Shown: positions 45,026 to 55,565, counted from the first letter of the stretch. The stretch: DNA of 64,000 bases from Trinickia symbiotica (GCF_002934455.1 NZ_PTIR01000017.1:62001-126000), one strand, 5' to 3'. The notes: generated by a model not told the origin, from the letters alone. Made by a program: numbers and translations.

Positions 45026-46921
45026 ATGTACGACTTGCTCAAAACTATCGACGACCCGGCGGACCTTCGCCGTCTCGACCGTCGTCAACTGAAGCCGCTT
45101 GCCGACGAGCTGCGCGCGTTCGTGCTCGACAGCGTGTCGCAGACGGGCGGGCACTTGTCGTCCAATCTCGGCACGGTGGAGCTGACGATCGCTCTGCATT
45201 ACGTGTTCGACACGCCGCACGACCGCATTGTCTGGGACGTCGGCCATCAAACGTACCCGCATAAGATTCTCACCGGGCGCCGCGACGAAATGCACACGCT
45301 TCGTCAGCGCCATGGCATTTCGGGTTTCCCGCGCCGCTCGGAATCGGAATACGACACGTTCGGCACGGCCCATTCGAGCACGTCGATCTCGGCCGCGCTC
45401 GGCATGGCGATCGCGAACAAGCTCGCGGGCGACAACCGTTTCTCGATCGCCGTCATAGGCGACGGCGCAATGACGGCCGGCATGGCGTTCGAAGCGATGA
45501 ACAACGCCGGCGTGTGCGACGACGTGCCCTTGCTCGTGATCCTCAACGACAACGACATGTCGATTTCGCCGCCCGTCGGCGCACTGAACCGTCACCTCGC
45601 GCGGCTGATGTCGGGCCGTTTCTATGCCGCGGCTCGCGCGGGCGTGGAGCGCGTACTGCGCGTTGCGCCGCCGATGCTCGAGCTTGCGCGCAAGCTGGAA
45701 GAACACGCGAAAGGGATGGTCGTGCCGGCTACGCTCTTCGAGGAGTTCGGCTTCAACTATATCGGCCCGATCGATGGACACGATCTCGATTCCCTGATCC
45801 CGACACTGCAGAACATCCGTGAGTTGCGCGGGCCGCAATTCCTTCACGTCGTCACGAAGAAGGGGCAAGGGTACAAGCTCGCGGAAGCCGATCCGGTGCT
45901 CTACCACGGCCCAGGCAAGTTCAATCCGGCAGAAGGGATCAAGCCGCCTGCGGTACCGCCCAAGAAGACTTATACGCAGGTTTTCGGCGAGTGGCTTTGC
46001 GATGCGGCTGAGCTCGATTCGCGTGTAGTCGGCATCACGCCCGCGATGCGCGAGGGGTCCGGTCTAGTCGAATTCGAGAAGCGTTTTCCGGACCGCTACT
46101 ATGACGTCGGCATTGCCGAGCAGCATGCGGTGACGTTCGCGGGCGGCCTGGCCGTCGAAGGCATGAAGCCCGTCGTCGCCATTTATTCGACGTTTCTGCA
46201 GCGCGCCTACGATCAGCTCATTCACGACGTGGCACTTCAGAATCTGCCCGTCGTCTTCGCGATCGACCGCGCCGGGCTCGTCGGCGCCGACGGTGCGACG
46301 CACGCGGGCGCCTACGATCTGGCCTTCCTGCGCTGCATTCCGAACATGACGGTCATGGCGCCGTCCGACGAGAACGAATGCCGCCAGATGCTCTACACGG
46401 CGCTGCAGCAGTCGAATCCGACGGCGGTGCGGTATCCGCGCGGCGCCGGCATCGGCGTCGCGACGGCCAAGCAGATGTCGGCGATTCCGGTCGGTCGTGG
46501 CGAGGTTCGTCGACAATCGACGGCCGCCAAGGGCAACCGCATCGCCATCCTCGCGTTCGGCACGATGGTCGCGCCGTCGCTCGCGGCGGCCGAGGCGCTC
46601 AATGCGACAGTGGCCAACATGCGCTTCGTGAAGCCGATCGATGCCGCGTTGCTGCTCGAGCTTGCGCAAACCCACGATGCGCTCGTGACGGTCGAGGAAG
46701 GCTGCATCATGGGTGGCGCTGGATCCGCTTGCGTGGAAACCCTGCTCGCCAATGGGGTTGTTCGGCCCGTACTACAATTGGGCCTCCCCGACAGCTTCAT
46801 CGATCACGGCGATCCGGCCAAGTTGTTGGCGGAGTGCGGTCTCGACGGCGCGGGCATCGAAAAATCGATCCGCGCGCGTTTCGTCGAGCCTGCCGCGAAG
46901 CTTGCGCAACGCGTCGCGTAA
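45026..46921 (+). CDS. dxs: 1-deoxy-D-xylulose-5-phosphate synthase
   Basis: 631 aa. Entry enzyme of the MEP isoprenoid pathway. Thiamine diphosphate motifs are [18 protein letters not shown] and [13 protein letters not shown], with [28 protein letters not shown] and the pyrimidine-binding [13 protein letters not shown] following. C-terminal transketolase fold ends [16 protein letters not shown]. Shares its operon with xseB and ispA, so precursor supply and chain elongation are coordinated. Confidence 0.97.
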   Translation: MYDLLKTIDDPADLRRLDRRQLKPLADELRAFVLDSVSQTGGHLSSNLGTVELTIALHYVFDTPHDRIVWDVGHQTYPHKILTGRRDEMHTLRQRHGISGFPRRSESEYDTFGTAHSSTSISAALGMAIANKLAGDNRFSIAVIGDGAMTAGMAFEAMNNAGVCDDVPLLVILNDNDMSISPPVGALNRHLARLMSGRFYAAARAGVERVLRVAPPMLELARKLEEHAKGMVVPATLFEEFGFNYIGPIDGHDLDSLIPTLQNIRELRGPQFLHVVTKKGQGYKLAEADPVLYHGPGKFNPAEGIKPPAVPPKKTYTQVFGEWLCDAAELDSRVVGITPAMREGSGLVEFEKRFPDRYYDVGIAEQHAVTFAGGLAVEGMKPVVAIYSTFLQRAYDQLIHDVALQNLPVVFAIDRAGLVGADGATHAGAYDLAFLRCIPNMTVMAPSDENECRQMLYTALQQSNPTAVRYPRGAGIGVATAKQMSAIPVGRGEVRRQSTAAKGNRIAILAFGTMVAPSLAAAEALNATVANMRFVKPIDAALLLELAQTHDALVTVEEGCIMGGAGSACVETLLANGVVRPVLQLGLPDSFIDHGDPAKLLAECGLDGAGIEKSIRARFVEPAAKLAQRVA

Positions 46922-46928
46922 CGATGTG

Positions 46929-46999
46929 GCCGCCGCTTCACGGCGGCTGCGTTCTTTCCGTAGCGTACTCATGCATGGGCCCCTCGGCCCATGTTTCGT
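46929..46999 (+). terminator. possible terminator after dxs (two hairpins)
   Basis: GCCGCCG-CTTCA-CGGCGGC at 46929-46947, then CATGGGCC-CCTC-GGCCCATG at 46974-46993 followed by TTTCGTT. The T-run is weak, so read-through into folE2 is possible. Confidence 0.45.
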
Positions 47000-47080
47000 T
47001 ATATGCAGTGATCTGCACGGCCGGCGCCGGATAGGTGTGCGGTGTTTCTCGCCGCTGCGCCTTCAAGGACCAAAAGAACC

Positions 47081-47893
47081 ATGAATCTCATGAATCCAGC
47101 CTTCGCGATGCCCGACGTGCAAAGCTCGCCTGATACGCGGCAAATCTCCATTCAGCGTGTCGGCGTAAAAGGCGTACGTCACCCGCTCTCGGTGCGCACG
47201 GCAAACGGCGACGCGCAGGCGACGGTCGGCACCTGGAACCTCGACGTCCATCTGCCCGCCGATCAGAAGGGCACGCACATGTCGCGCTTTGTCGCTCTGC
47301 TGGAGGAAAGCAAGGCACCGCTCGAGTCGGCCACATTCCGCGCGATGCTGGCCGCGATGCTCGCGAAGCTCGAAGCGCCGGCAGGCCGCATCGAGGTGTC
47401 GTTTCCGTACTTCGTCAGCAAGACGGCGCCCGTGTCGGGCGTCTCGAGTCTGCTCGATTACGAAGTGACGATGACGGGCGAAATGCGCGACGGGGCGCTG
47501 CGCACGTTCGTGCAGGTCCTTGTGCCGGTGACGAGCCTTTGCCCGTGCTCAAAGGAGATCTCGGAATACGGCGCTCACAATCAGCGCTCGCATGTGACGA
47601 TTCGCGCCGAGCTCACGGGCGACATGTCGGCCGAGGAATTGATCAGGATTGCTGAAGATGAGGCGTCGTGCGAGCTCTGGGGGTTGCTCAAGCGCCCCGA
47701 CGAGAAGTTCGTGACGGAGCGCGCTTATGAGAATCCGAAGTTCGTCGAGGATCTCGTGCGCGATGTCGCGCAGCGGCTCAACGCGGACGAGCGGATCGTC
47801 GCCTACACGCTCGAAGCCGAGAACTTCGAGTCGATCCACAACCACAGCGCTTACGCCGTGATTGAGCACGACAAGCGCCAGCCTGCCGCATAA
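47081..47893 (+). CDS. folE2: GTP cyclohydrolase FolE2 (type IB)
   Basis: 270 aa. Converts GTP to dihydroneopterin triphosphate for folate. The type IB motif [20 protein letters not shown] is diagnostic; [20 protein letters not shown] and [15 protein letters not shown] are the conserved C-terminal part. FolE2 uses metals other than Zn, and in many bacteria it backs up FolE under zinc limitation; I see no Zur site here. ATG at 47081 is the usual start. Convergent with tsaD 12 nt away. Confidence 0.95.
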   Translation: MNLMNPAFAMPDVQSSPDTRQISIQRVGVKGVRHPLSVRTANGDAQATVGTWNLDVHLPADQKGTHMSRFVALLEESKAPLESATFRAMLAAMLAKLEAPAGRIEVSFPYFVSKTAPVSGVSSLLDYEVTMTGEMRDGALRTFVQVLVPVTSLCPCSKEISEYGAHNQRSHVTIRAELTGDMSAEELIRIAEDEASCELWGLLKRPDEKFVTERAYENPKFVEDLVRDVAQRLNADERIVAYTLEAENFESIHNHSAYAVIEHDKRQPAA

Positions 47894-47905
47894 CGGGGTG
47901 CGCCG

Positions 47906-48931
47906 TTAGCGCGCGAGCGAGGCGAGGTCCCAGCGCGGCTTGACGGTGAACGCGTAGTCCCTGCTGGCCTGCTCGGGCCAGCGCTGCAGACGTAAAGCGC
48001 CGGCGAGCGCGATCATCGCACCGTTGTCGGTGCAAAGCGACAGGTCCGGGTAGTGCACGTCGAAGCGACGCTTTTGCGCCGCTTGCGAAAGCGCGTCGCG
48101 CAGCTGCCGGTTCGCGCCGACGCCGCCCGCCACGACGAGCCGTGTCAGATGCGTCTTCTTCAGCGCGGCGAGCGACTTGGCGACGAGAACGTCGACCGCG
48201 GCATCGACGAAACCGCGTGCGAGATCGGCCTTCGCCTGCTCGCAGACGTTCTGGCCGAGCTTCTTCACTTGCGTGAGGACGGCGGTCTTGAGTCCGCTGA
48301 AACTGAAATCGAGATCGCCTGAGTGCAGCATCGGCCGCGGCAGCTCCACGGCGCCCGGCGTGCCGTATTCGGCAAGGCGCGAGACTTCGGGGCCGCCCGG
48401 ATAGCCGAGCCCCAGGAGCTTTGCCGTCTTGTCGAATGCTTCGCCGGCCGCGTCGTCGACGGTTTCGCCGAGCGTTTCGTAGATACCGACCTCGGTCACG
48501 CGCATCAGCTGTGTATGTCCTCCCGAAACGAGCAGCGCGACGAACGGAAACGGCGGCGGTGCTTCGACGAGCAGCGGCGACAGCAAGTGACCTTCGAGAT
48601 GATGGATGCCGATCGTCGGCTTGTCCCAAGCCATGGCGAGCGCATTGGCAACGCTCGCGCCCACGAGCAGCGCGCCCGCCAGGCCGGGGCCCTGCGTGAA
48701 GGCGATGGCGTCGACATCGGTGCCGCGCGCGCCCGCGCGTGTGAGGACGTCCTCGAGCAATGGTAGGGCGCGACGGATATGGTCGCGCGAAGCGAGCTCC
48801 GGCACGACGCCGCCGTAATCGCGATGCATCGCGATCTGCGAATGAAGGGCGTGCGCGAGGAGACCGCGCTCGCTGTCATACAGTGCGAGACCGGTCTCGT
48901 CGCAGGAGCTTTCGATGCCGAGGACGAGCAT
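47906..48931 (-). CDS. tsaD: tRNA N6-adenosine threonylcarbamoyltransferase TsaD
   Basis: 341 aa. Makes t6A at position 37 of ANN-decoding tRNAs. [12 protein letters not shown] at the N-terminus, [14 protein letters not shown] with the metal His and [13 protein letters not shown] are the ASKHA landmarks. A conserved [13 protein letters not shown] follows and ends with [14 protein letters not shown]. Nothing is missing. In many proteobacteria tsaD is divergent from rpsU; here two genes lie between. Confidence 0.97.
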   Translation of the reverse strand: MLVLGIESSCDETGLALYDSERGLLAHALHSQIAMHRDYGGVVPELASRDHIRRALPLLEDVLTRAGARGTDVDAIAFTQGPGLAGALLVGASVANALAMAWDKPTIGIHHLEGHLLSPLLVEAPPPFPFVALLVSGGHTQLMRVTEVGIYETLGETVDDAAGEAFDKTAKLLGLGYPGGPEVSRLAEYGTPGAVELPRPMLHSGDLDFSFSGLKTAVLTQVKKLGQNVCEQAKADLARGFVDAAVDVLVAKSLAALKKTHLTRLVVAGGVGANRQLRDALSQAAQKRRFDVHYPDLSLCTDNGAMIALAGALRLQRWPEQASRDYAFTVKPRWDLASLAR

Positions 48932-49022
48932 GGTGGGTGATGCAAAAGGCGGCGGGTGGTGCGATGGGGCCGATGTCCGGCGACGTGGTGCGCCCGTCGA
49001 GCCTTTCGAATGGAAACATAGA

Positions 49023-49028
49023 ATTATA
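49023..49028 (-). promoter_or_regulatory. extended -10 promoter of tsaD
   Basis: Minus-strand TGGTATAAT has both the TATAAT and the upstream TGn, 92 nt before the tsaD ATG. No good -35 is seen, in keeping with an extended -10 promoter. Confidence 0.6.
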
Positions 49029-49165
49029 CCAGCGCAGCGATTGGCGGCTGGCTATCGCCGGGAGTGAGCACGGCTGCTGGCATTGGGTCGAATTGCACCC
49101 GTCCGCTAAACATCGAGTGCGTGTGAACGGCGATTGGTGCTGCGATTCTTTCGAGCGGAGAGCCG

Positions 49166-51235
49166 TCAGCGTCCCTTAATCGCAAAGACGAGCACCAAGA
49201 CAGCAATCAACGCCGCGAGCCACTTCAGGTTGTTCACCAACCTATCGAGTCTTGCCGCCAGCGGTGCCACCGCATCAGCGCTGCTGGCGATTGAAGGCGT
49301 TCCGGGCGATCGTCCTGGGCGCGGTCGTTTTTCTTCATCGTCGGGCCGCAGGTCCAGCGTGGATAGATCGAATGCGAGGTGGACAACATAGCCGGGCGCG
49401 ATCACCGGAGATTCGGCATCTTGGTCATCCTGCATCGGCCTCAGAAAAATCGATGGTTCGCCGATCCCCGACGCGGCCGTCGTATAAAGCCCATGCAGGA
49501 AGACGGCAAGCCTGACAGCTGTTATCCGCCCCTCCTCGATGCCATCGGCGAGCGCCTGCATGCTGCTCTCGGGGATATGGCATTCGACCCACCACTGGTC
49601 CACTTCCTCCGTTTCCGCCTCGGAGGCGTTAAATCCGAGCCTGGCCACGCCCAGAGGCTCGTCGGACAACGATATTCCCATATCGTCCTGCCACTCGCGC
49701 AGCGCCAGGCGGTCAGCCGTGGCTATCTCACGAGCGGCGAAGGAGATCAAGACCGTGCGCGTGCTCTTCTGAGGCTGGCCGATGATCGATAGCTCGCAGT
49801 CGTCGAGGCATGCCGTGCCGCGCACGCACGTCGACACGATCGATCGCTCCGGATTGCCTGATGGCTCTAGCTGCCGGATGAGCTTGATGTCTTGCAAGGT
49901 TAGCCAGAGGGATCTGGCCGGGTAGTACATCCAAGCGTTTCCGTCGGGATCGACCAACTGGATGCTATGGTTAGCGCATTCCCTGATTTGAAGGGGAAAA
50001 ATTCGAGTCTGCTCATCCGAGGACCGTCGATCGCTTTCGGTCAGCCGGGCGGCATCGACAACGGTCGAATGATTCCGCCACTCCGGCACCAACATCTCGA
50101 GGACATCGCCCCGCGGCAAAGCCACGGGCGCCTGCGTTCCACGACGTTCGGCGCAGGCCGAGCGCGGCCCTGACAGCACCGTGCCAAGCGTCTCCTTTGC
50201 GCGGAGCGCGGGGCTTGACGCGCTGTTGGTGGACTGACTGAGAGAGCCTGTCGCGAGCGGATTCATGTCGCGCGGCGGTGCCGCATCGGCGAACTTCGCA
50301 AGCGGCGGCAATAGCCGGCTCAACAGGCTCGCATAAGGAGTCAGCAACGGGAAGAAGAGACTCGCGAGAACTAAATTGAACAGCGTGTAGAAGTCAGCAA
50401 CGACGCGCCCGTTGTCGGGCTCCATTCTGACCATGACACAGCCGATCGGAGTCAGGACCGCAAGGGCCGCGGCGGCGCCGACAATCACAATGATCAGATT
50501 GCCGACGGGCAATCGTCGCGATACGGGATCGTGCGCCGCGGTGGCATCCAACACGGGATTGATTGCCGCACCCAGATTTGCGCCCATCACGAGCGCGAAG
50601 GCGGTATTGGGGGGGACGACATTCTTCGCGCAAAGCGTTGCAACGAGAAGCACCATCGCGACGTTGGAATCGGCCGCCCAGGCCAAGCCGGCGGCCAATA
50701 GGACGTCGACGGCGGGTACGGTGGACGCGGCGCCCAGCAGCATCCGAAGATTCGGCGCATCGTCGTAATCCGTCATCAGCTCCTGCAAGTGGTCCACCGC
50801 CAACAACAGCAGGCCCAGCCCGATCAGCGTGCTGCCCAAATCGTGCGCGCGCGTGTTCGATGCTTTGCGAAACATCATCACGCCGATCAGTATCAGCGCG
50901 GGCGAGATGGCGGGGATATTGAACGACAACGCTTGCACCGCCAATGTCGCACCGACGTTCGCGCCTAATACGACGGCGAGCGCGGCGGGCAATTCCACGA
51001 TCCCTTGCCTCGTGAATTCCGCCGTCATGCTCGAAGCGATCGTACTGCTCGGCAAGACCGCTGTTACGCCGAGTCCGCCGAAAAATGCCGCAAGCCGCCC
51101 GCGGAGCGTCAGGCTCAGCAGCGAGCGAAGACTTGCTCCGAATGCGCGCTGGACGCCAGTGTGGGCCATTTGGGTGGCCAACATCAGCAACGCAATGGAG
51201 CCGGCGAGATCGATCAGCGTAAATGTGAACGTCAT
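49166..51235 (-). CDS. Na/Pi-cotransporter-domain protein fused to an unfamiliar C-terminal domain
   Basis: 689 aa. Residues about 1-330 are a NptA/PF02690-type transporter with two inverted repeats: LGVTAVLPSSTIASSMTAEF, VVLGANVGATLAVQALS, then ATLCAKNVVPPNTAFALVM, GANLGAAINPVLDA. Both QSS/GANxGT-like signatures (here PSST and GANVGAT, GANLGAA) are present. The usual PhoU-like tail is absent. Instead about 360 residues follow that I do not recognise (QIRECANHSIQLVDPDGNAW, EVDQWWVECHIPESSMQAL, GIEEGRITAVRLAVFLHGLY) and end with a membrane anchor LKWLAALIAVLVLVFAIKG. ATG at 51235 fixes the family N-terminus (MTFTFTLIDLAGSIALLM). Confidence 0.8.
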   Translation of the reverse strand: MTFTFTLIDLAGSIALLMLATQMAHTGVQRAFGASLRSLLSLTLRGRLAAFFGGLGVTAVLPSSTIASSMTAEFTRQGIVELPAALAVVLGANVGATLAVQALSFNIPAISPALILIGVMMFRKASNTRAHDLGSTLIGLGLLLLAVDHLQELMTDYDDAPNLRMLLGAASTVPAVDVLLAAGLAWAADSNVAMVLLVATLCAKNVVPPNTAFALVMGANLGAAINPVLDATAAHDPVSRRLPVGNLIIVIVGAAAALAVLTPIGCVMVRMEPDNGRVVADFYTLFNLVLASLFFPLLTPYASLLSRLLPPLAKFADAAPPRDMNPLATGSLSQSTNSASSPALRAKETLGTVLSGPRSACAERRGTQAPVALPRGDVLEMLVPEWRNHSTVVDAARLTESDRRSSDEQTRIFPLQIRECANHSIQLVDPDGNAWMYYPARSLWLTLQDIKLIRQLEPSGNPERSIVSTCVRGTACLDDCELSIIGQPQKSTRTVLISFAAREIATADRLALREWQDDMGISLSDEPLGVARLGFNASEAETEEVDQWWVECHIPESSMQALADGIEEGRITAVRLAVFLHGLYTTAASGIGEPSIFLRPMQDDQDAESPVIAPGYVVHLAFDLSTLDLRPDDEEKRPRPGRSPGTPSIASSADAVAPLAARLDRLVNNLKWLAALIAVLVLVFAIKGR

Positions 51236-51419
51236 ATGGCTTCTGGTCCTGATGCTGCAGGGCTGTGAGGCGGATTGCGATCGATCCGGCTCAGTGCAGA
51301 CAGTTGGCTCAGTGTAGGCGGTCTCCTGGGGTGAGTTGGCGGGGCAACTAACGGTTCTCGAGCGGTAATCCGACAATTGACAGCCGCTCGAATGGATCGA
51401 ACACGCTACACTGCGCGCC

Positions 51420-52649
51420 ATGGAAGATTTCGATATCGCGGTGATCGGCGCCGGTGCGGCGGGGATGATGTGTGCGGCGGTGGCGGGACAGCGCGGTCGG
51501 CGCGTCGTGCTCATCGACCATGCGGCGCGCCTTGCGGAGAAGATCCGAATTTCCGGCGGCGGCCGCTGCAACTTCACGAATCTGCAGGCGAGCCCCGCCA
51601 ATTTTCTCTCGGCCAACCCGCACTTTTGCCGCTCTGCGCTTGCGCGGTATACGCCGCGCGATTTCCTATCTCTGTTGAAGGCGCATCGCGTCTCATGGCA
51701 CGAGAAGCACCGCGGGCAGCTGTTCTGCGACCACTCGAGCGAAGCGATCATCGACCTGCTCAAGGCGGAATGCGACACGGGCAAGGTCGCGTGGCGGCGC
51801 CCCGTGGCCGTCGATGCGGTCCGTCATGCGAACGGCAGTGGGTTTGCGCTCGATACGAGCGCGGGCCCGATCGCGGCGCGCGCGCTCGTCGTTGCCACAG
51901 GCGGACTGTCGATCCCGAAGATCGGCGCGACGGACTTCGCTTATCGGGTGGCGAAGCAGTTTGGGCATAAGCTCGTCGAGCCGCGTCCGGCCCTCGTGCC
52001 GTTGACGTTTTCGTCAGACGTTTGGGCGCCGTTCACGGTCCTGTCGGGCGTCTCCCTGGAAGTCGGCGTGGCGACCGGCGAAAAGAAGACGAAGGTAGCC
52101 GGGTCGTTCGTCGAAGACCTGCTTTTCACCCATCGCGGTCTATCCGGACCGGGCGTATTGCAGATTTCCAGCTACTGGCAGCCGGGCGAGCCGATCCGGA
52201 TCGATTTGCTGCCCGATCGCGAGCCTGTCGCCGAGTTGCTGCGGGCCAAGAGCGCAACGAAGCGCCAGATCGGCAATCTGATCGCCGAGTGGCTGCCGGC
52301 ACGCCTGGCGCACGCCTGGCTCGAAACGCAGGGACTTTCGCCCGAAGCGCGCGTGGCTGACCTTCCCGACAAGACGCTGCGCCGGCTCGGCGAGGCGTTT
52401 TCGGTATGGACGCTCGTGCCGAGCGGCACGGAGGGCTACCGCAAGGCGGAGGTGACGAAGGGCGGTGTCGATACGCGAGAGCTGTCGTCGGCCACGATGA
52501 TGAGCGAGCGCGTTCCGGGGCTCTATTTCATCGGCGAAGCCGTCGACGTAACGGGCTGGCTCGGCGGCTACAACTTTCAGTGGGCGTGGGCATCGGGGGT
52601 CGCGGCGGGCGAGGCTGCGGCGGAATACGCTCGCAAAACTGACGCTTGA
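51420..52649 (+). CDS. HI0933/YhiN-family flavoprotein (NAD(P)/FAD-dependent oxidoreductase)
   Basis: 409 aa. FAD-binding AVIGAGAAGMMCAAVAGQRG, LAEKIRISGGGRCNFTN and, at the C-terminus, PGLYFIGEAVDVTGWLGGYN with NFQWAWASG. LVVATGGLSIPKIGATDFAY is the second family signature. Function is unknown although widespread; the name BaiN-like has been used. A substrate cannot be guessed. Divergent from the transporter fusion and upstream of rpsU. Confidence 0.92.
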   Translation: MEDFDIAVIGAGAAGMMCAAVAGQRGRRVVLIDHAARLAEKIRISGGGRCNFTNLQASPANFLSANPHFCRSALARYTPRDFLSLLKAHRVSWHEKHRGQLFCDHSSEAIIDLLKAECDTGKVAWRRPVAVDAVRHANGSGFALDTSAGPIAARALVVATGGLSIPKIGATDFAYRVAKQFGHKLVEPRPALVPLTFSSDVWAPFTVLSGVSLEVGVATGEKKTKVAGSFVEDLLFTHRGLSGPGVLQISSYWQPGEPIRIDLLPDREPVAELLRAKSATKRQIGNLIAEWLPARLAHAWLETQGLSPEARVADLPDKTLRRLGEAFSVWTLVPSGTEGYRKAEVTKGGVDTRELSSATMMSERVPGLYFIGEAVDVTGWLGGYNFQWAWASGVAAGEAAAEYARKTDA

Positions 52650-52679
52650 AGCTGGCTGGCATTAATGCAGATCGTCTGC

Positions 52680-52685
52680 TATACT
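52680..52685 (+). promoter_or_regulatory. extended -10 promoter of rpsU
   Basis: TGCTATACT (TGn plus TATACT) lies 32 nt before the rpsU ATG; the likely start of transcription is near 52692. No clear -35 at 17 nt. Confidence 0.6.
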
Positions 52686-52716
52686 CCCGGACCTTTGCCA
52701 AGTTTCCGTTAGGAAC

Positions 52717-52929
52717 ATGACGATCATCCGCGTTAAAGAAAACGAGCCCTTTGAAGTCGCCATGCGCCGCTTCAAGCGCACGATCGAGAAGAACGGTCTT
52801 CTGACCGAGCTTCGTGCGCGCGAGTTTTACGAAAAGCCTACGGCTGAACGCAAGCGTAAGAAAGCTGCCGCAGTGAAGCGCCATTTCAAGCGCCTGCGCA
52901 GCCAGATGTTGCCGAAGAAGTTCTACTGA
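52717..52929 (+). CDS. rpsU: 30S ribosomal protein bS21
   Basis: 70 aa. Complete bS21 sequence: [70 protein letters not shown] lies 5-7 nt before the ATG. First gene of the macromolecular synthesis set rpsU-yqeY-dnaG-rpoD; a strong terminator between rpsU and yqeY means dnaG and rpoD depend on read-through or on internal promoters. Confidence 0.98.
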   Translation: MTIIRVKENEPFEVAMRRFKRTIEKNGLLTELRAREFYEKPTAERKRKKAAAVKRHFKRLRSQMLPKKFY

Positions 52930-52978
52930 TAGCTCTAACGATTTAGCCGCGCCGTGCGGATCAGTCCGTGCGTCGCGC

Positions 52979-53016
52979 AAAAACCCGCTTGAGGTCGGAT
53001 CCCAAGCGGGTTTTTG
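52979..53016 (+). terminator. Rho-independent terminator after rpsU
   Basis: AAAACCCGCTT and AAGCGGGTTTTT form a 10-bp stem around a 13-nt loop (GAGGTCGGATCCC). Read-through or attenuation would set the ratio of bS21 to primase. Confidence 0.92.
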
Positions 53017-53065
53017 CGCTCGGTAAGCGTTTTCCTTCTGTTTCAACGCGTTCTTCGGGTGAATG

Positions 53066-53512
53066 ATGAGTTTGAAGGATCGGATCAACGACGACATGAA
53101 GTCCGCCATGCGCGCGCGCGAATCGGAGCGTCTCGCGACGATTCGCCTGCTGCTCGCGGCGATCAAGCAACGTGAGGTCGATGAGCGTACGACGCTCGAC
53201 GACACGGCCGTCACGGCCGTCATCGACAAGATGATCAAGCAGCGCAAGGACTCGATCAGCCAGTTCGAAGCCGCGGGCCGCACCGATCTCGTCGACAAGG
53301 AAACGGCCGAGCTGGCGGTTCTCGCAGGTTATATGCCGGCGCAGCTTTCGGAAGCCGAAATCGCGGCAGAAGTCCAGGCCGCCGTGGCGCAAACGGGTGC
53401 CGCCGGTCCGCAGGACATGGGCAAGGTGATGGGCGTCCTGAAGGGCAAGCTCGCGGGGCGTGCCGACATGACGGCCGTATCGGCGCTCGTCAAAGCTGCG
53501 CTCGCCAAATAG
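53066..53512 (+). CDS. yqeY: YqeY/GatB-like protein
   Basis: 148 aa. SLKDRINDDMKSAMRARESE, RLATIRLLLAAIKQREVDE and GYMPAQLSEAEIAAEVQ are the YqeY signatures; the C-terminal ~60 aa resemble the GatB tail domain. It may act on tRNA-dependent amidation; its exact role is unclear. Start at 53066 or the ATG one codon earlier (53063). Sits between rpsU and dnaG as in many betaproteobacteria. Confidence 0.92.
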   Translation: MSLKDRINDDMKSAMRARESERLATIRLLLAAIKQREVDERTTLDDTAVTAVIDKMIKQRKDSISQFEAAGRTDLVDKETAELAVLAGYMPAQLSEAEIAAEVQAAVAQTGAAGPQDMGKVMGVLKGKLAGRADMTAVSALVKAALAK

Positions 53513-53572
53513 CGAAATGCGTGCTCGCGGCCGCGCGAACGCGCGGGGCGGGCTGCGCCGGCGACCAGCAAC

Positions 53573-55459
53573 GTGATTCCGCACTCGTTTCTGCAGGACT
53601 TGCTGAACCGCGTCGACATCGTCGATGTGGTGGGCAAATACGTCCAGCTCAAGAAGGGCGGCGCGAACTTTGTCGGCCTGTGCCCTTTCCACAACGAGAA
53701 AAGCCCGTCGTTTACGGTGAGTCCGACGAAGCAGTTCTATCACTGCTTCGGATGCGGTGCGCACGGCACGGCGATCGGGTTTCTGATGGATCACGCCGGC
53801 CTGGCCTTCCCGGAAGCGGTGGGCGAGCTCGCGCAATCGGTGGGGCTGACGGTGCCGCAGGAACCGGCGCCCGGGCGCGCCGGCGCGGCGGGATCAAACG
53901 GCGAGGCATGGCAGGCCGGCGCGGGCGTGGCGAACGCCAAGACGGCGGCTGCGCTCTCGGACCTCATGCACATTGCTTGCGACTACTACCGCAAGGCGCT
54001 GCGCGGCTCGCCCGAGGCGATCCGCTACTTGAAGAAGCGGGGGCTGACGGGCGAGATCGCGGCGCGTTTCGGGCTTGGGTTCGCCCCCGACGGGTGGCAG
54101 AACCTGGAGGCTGCTTTTCCCGACTATCGCAGCGATGCGCTCGTCGAGGCGGGACTCGTCATCGTCAGCGACAAGCTCGATAGCGAAGGCCAGCCGCGCC
54201 GCTACGACCGATTTCGCGAACGGATCATGTTTCCGATCCGGAACGTGAAGGGACAGGTGATCGGATTCGGCGGGCGCGTGCTCGAGTCGGGAGAGCCGAA
54301 GTATTTGAATTCGCCCGAAACGCCACTATTTAGCAAGGGTAGCGAGCTTTACGGTCTTTTCGAGGCGCGACTTGCGATTCGTGAGGCGCGCTCGGTGTTG
54401 GTGGTGGAAGGTTACATGGATGTCGTCGCGCTGGCGCAGCTCGGGTTTCCGAACGCCGTTGCGACCCTCGGTACGGCTTGCACGCCGATCCACGTGCAGA
54501 AGCTGTTGCGGCAGACCGATACGGTCATCTTCAGCTTCGATGGCGACGCCGCGGGGCGGCGCGCCGCGCGGCGCGCGCTCGATGCGTGCTTGCCGCATGC
54601 GGCGGACAATCGGACGATCAAGTTTCTGTTTCTGCCGCCCGAGCACGATCCGGACAGCTTCATCCGCGAGTTCGGCAAGGAGGCGTTCGCCGAGCAGATC
54701 GAGCGAGCGACGCCGCTCTCGCAGTTTATGTTGAGCGAGGTGATTGCCGGCAAGGAACTCGATACGCCCGAAGGCCGGGCCCGAGCGCTCTTCGATGCGA
54801 AGCCGCTGCTGCAAGCGCTGCCGCCGAATGCGTTGCGCGCCCAGATCATGCACATGTTCGCGGACCGGCTCGACGTGCCGTTCGAGGAAGTGGCGGCCCT
54901 CTCGGAGGTCGACGCGCGGATTGTCGTTGCGGCTCGCTCAGCACCGGCGCGCAAGGATCGTCGGCGCGTGACGGGAATCGAGGAGCGCGCGTTGCGCAAT
55001 CTGGTCATGTACCCGCGCATCGTTGCAACGTTGGACGAGGAGGCCGAGGAGAGTCTCTTCGCGCAGGCGCATGGCGAGTTGTTCGCGGAGGTGGCGACTC
55101 ACGCGCGCGAATTGGGCAGTGCAGCAGAATTCCGCTTGCTGTCCGACTTGCTGCGTACGGGGGCGAACGCCTCGACCTTCGAAGAAATTTTTCGGGAAAT
55201 TCTGGTCTATGATGAAAACGTGCGGGATTTGTTGCTACATAGCCCCGAAAACGACGAAGCCGCCGTCGAACAACAGCGCGAGCGAGAGCGCATCGCTGGC
55301 GAAGAACTCCAGGCGGCAATCCTGAAGATGCGCTACGACGCTTGCTGTCAACGGCTCGAGCGCTTGTCGCGGCAGTCGAGGCACACCTCGGACGAGATTG
55401 CGGAAGTCGCGGAGCTCAACCGGCAGCGGGCCGAGATGAAGCGCCGCCTTGGGCTTTGA
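53573..55459 (+). CDS. dnaG: DNA primase
   Basis: 628 aa. GTG start at 53573 gives MIPHSFLQDLLNRVDIVDVV, the standard DnaG N-terminus. The zinc site is CPFHNEKSPSF and FHCFGCGAHG-like (YHCFGCGAHG). The TOPRIM motif is SVLVVEGYMDVVALAQLG with FSFDGDAAGRRAARRAL, and the C-terminal helicase-binding domain follows. Synthesises RNA primers. An extended -10 for rpoD overlaps its end. Confidence 0.97.
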   Translation: MIPHSFLQDLLNRVDIVDVVGKYVQLKKGGANFVGLCPFHNEKSPSFTVSPTKQFYHCFGCGAHGTAIGFLMDHAGLAFPEAVGELAQSVGLTVPQEPAPGRAGAAGSNGEAWQAGAGVANAKTAAALSDLMHIACDYYRKALRGSPEAIRYLKKRGLTGEIAARFGLGFAPDGWQNLEAAFPDYRSDALVEAGLVIVSDKLDSEGQPRRYDRFRERIMFPIRNVKGQVIGFGGRVLESGEPKYLNSPETPLFSKGSELYGLFEARLAIREARSVLVVEGYMDVVALAQLGFPNAVATLGTACTPIHVQKLLRQTDTVIFSFDGDAAGRRAARRALDACLPHAADNRTIKFLFLPPEHDPDSFIREFGKEAFAEQIERATPLSQFMLSEVIAGKELDTPEGRARALFDAKPLLQALPPNALRAQIMHMFADRLDVPFEEVAALSEVDARIVVAARSAPARKDRRRVTGIEERALRNLVMYPRIVATLDEEAEESLFAQAHGELFAEVATHARELGSAAEFRLLSDLLRTGANASTFEEIFREILVYDENVRDLLLHSPENDEAAVEQQRERERIAGEELQAAILKMRYDACCQRLERLSRQSRHTSDEIAEVAELNRQRAEMKRRLGL

Positions 55460-55479
55460 CGGGCGGGTAAGGGCACGCG

Positions 55480-55488
55480 TGCTATAAT
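55480..55488 (+). promoter_or_regulatory. extended -10 promoter of rpoD
   Basis: TGCTATAAT at 55480-55488, 78 nt before the rpoD ATG. A TTGACG at 55456-55461 is 21 nt upstream of TATAAT, too far for a normal -35, and includes the dnaG stop. Confidence 0.65.
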
Positions 55489-55565
55489 AAAAGGTTTCCA
55501 GCGGTTTGATTTTTCAGGTTTTCTTGGCAAGAGGCGCGAAGGCAGACAGGCGAGGCGAGATAGCG

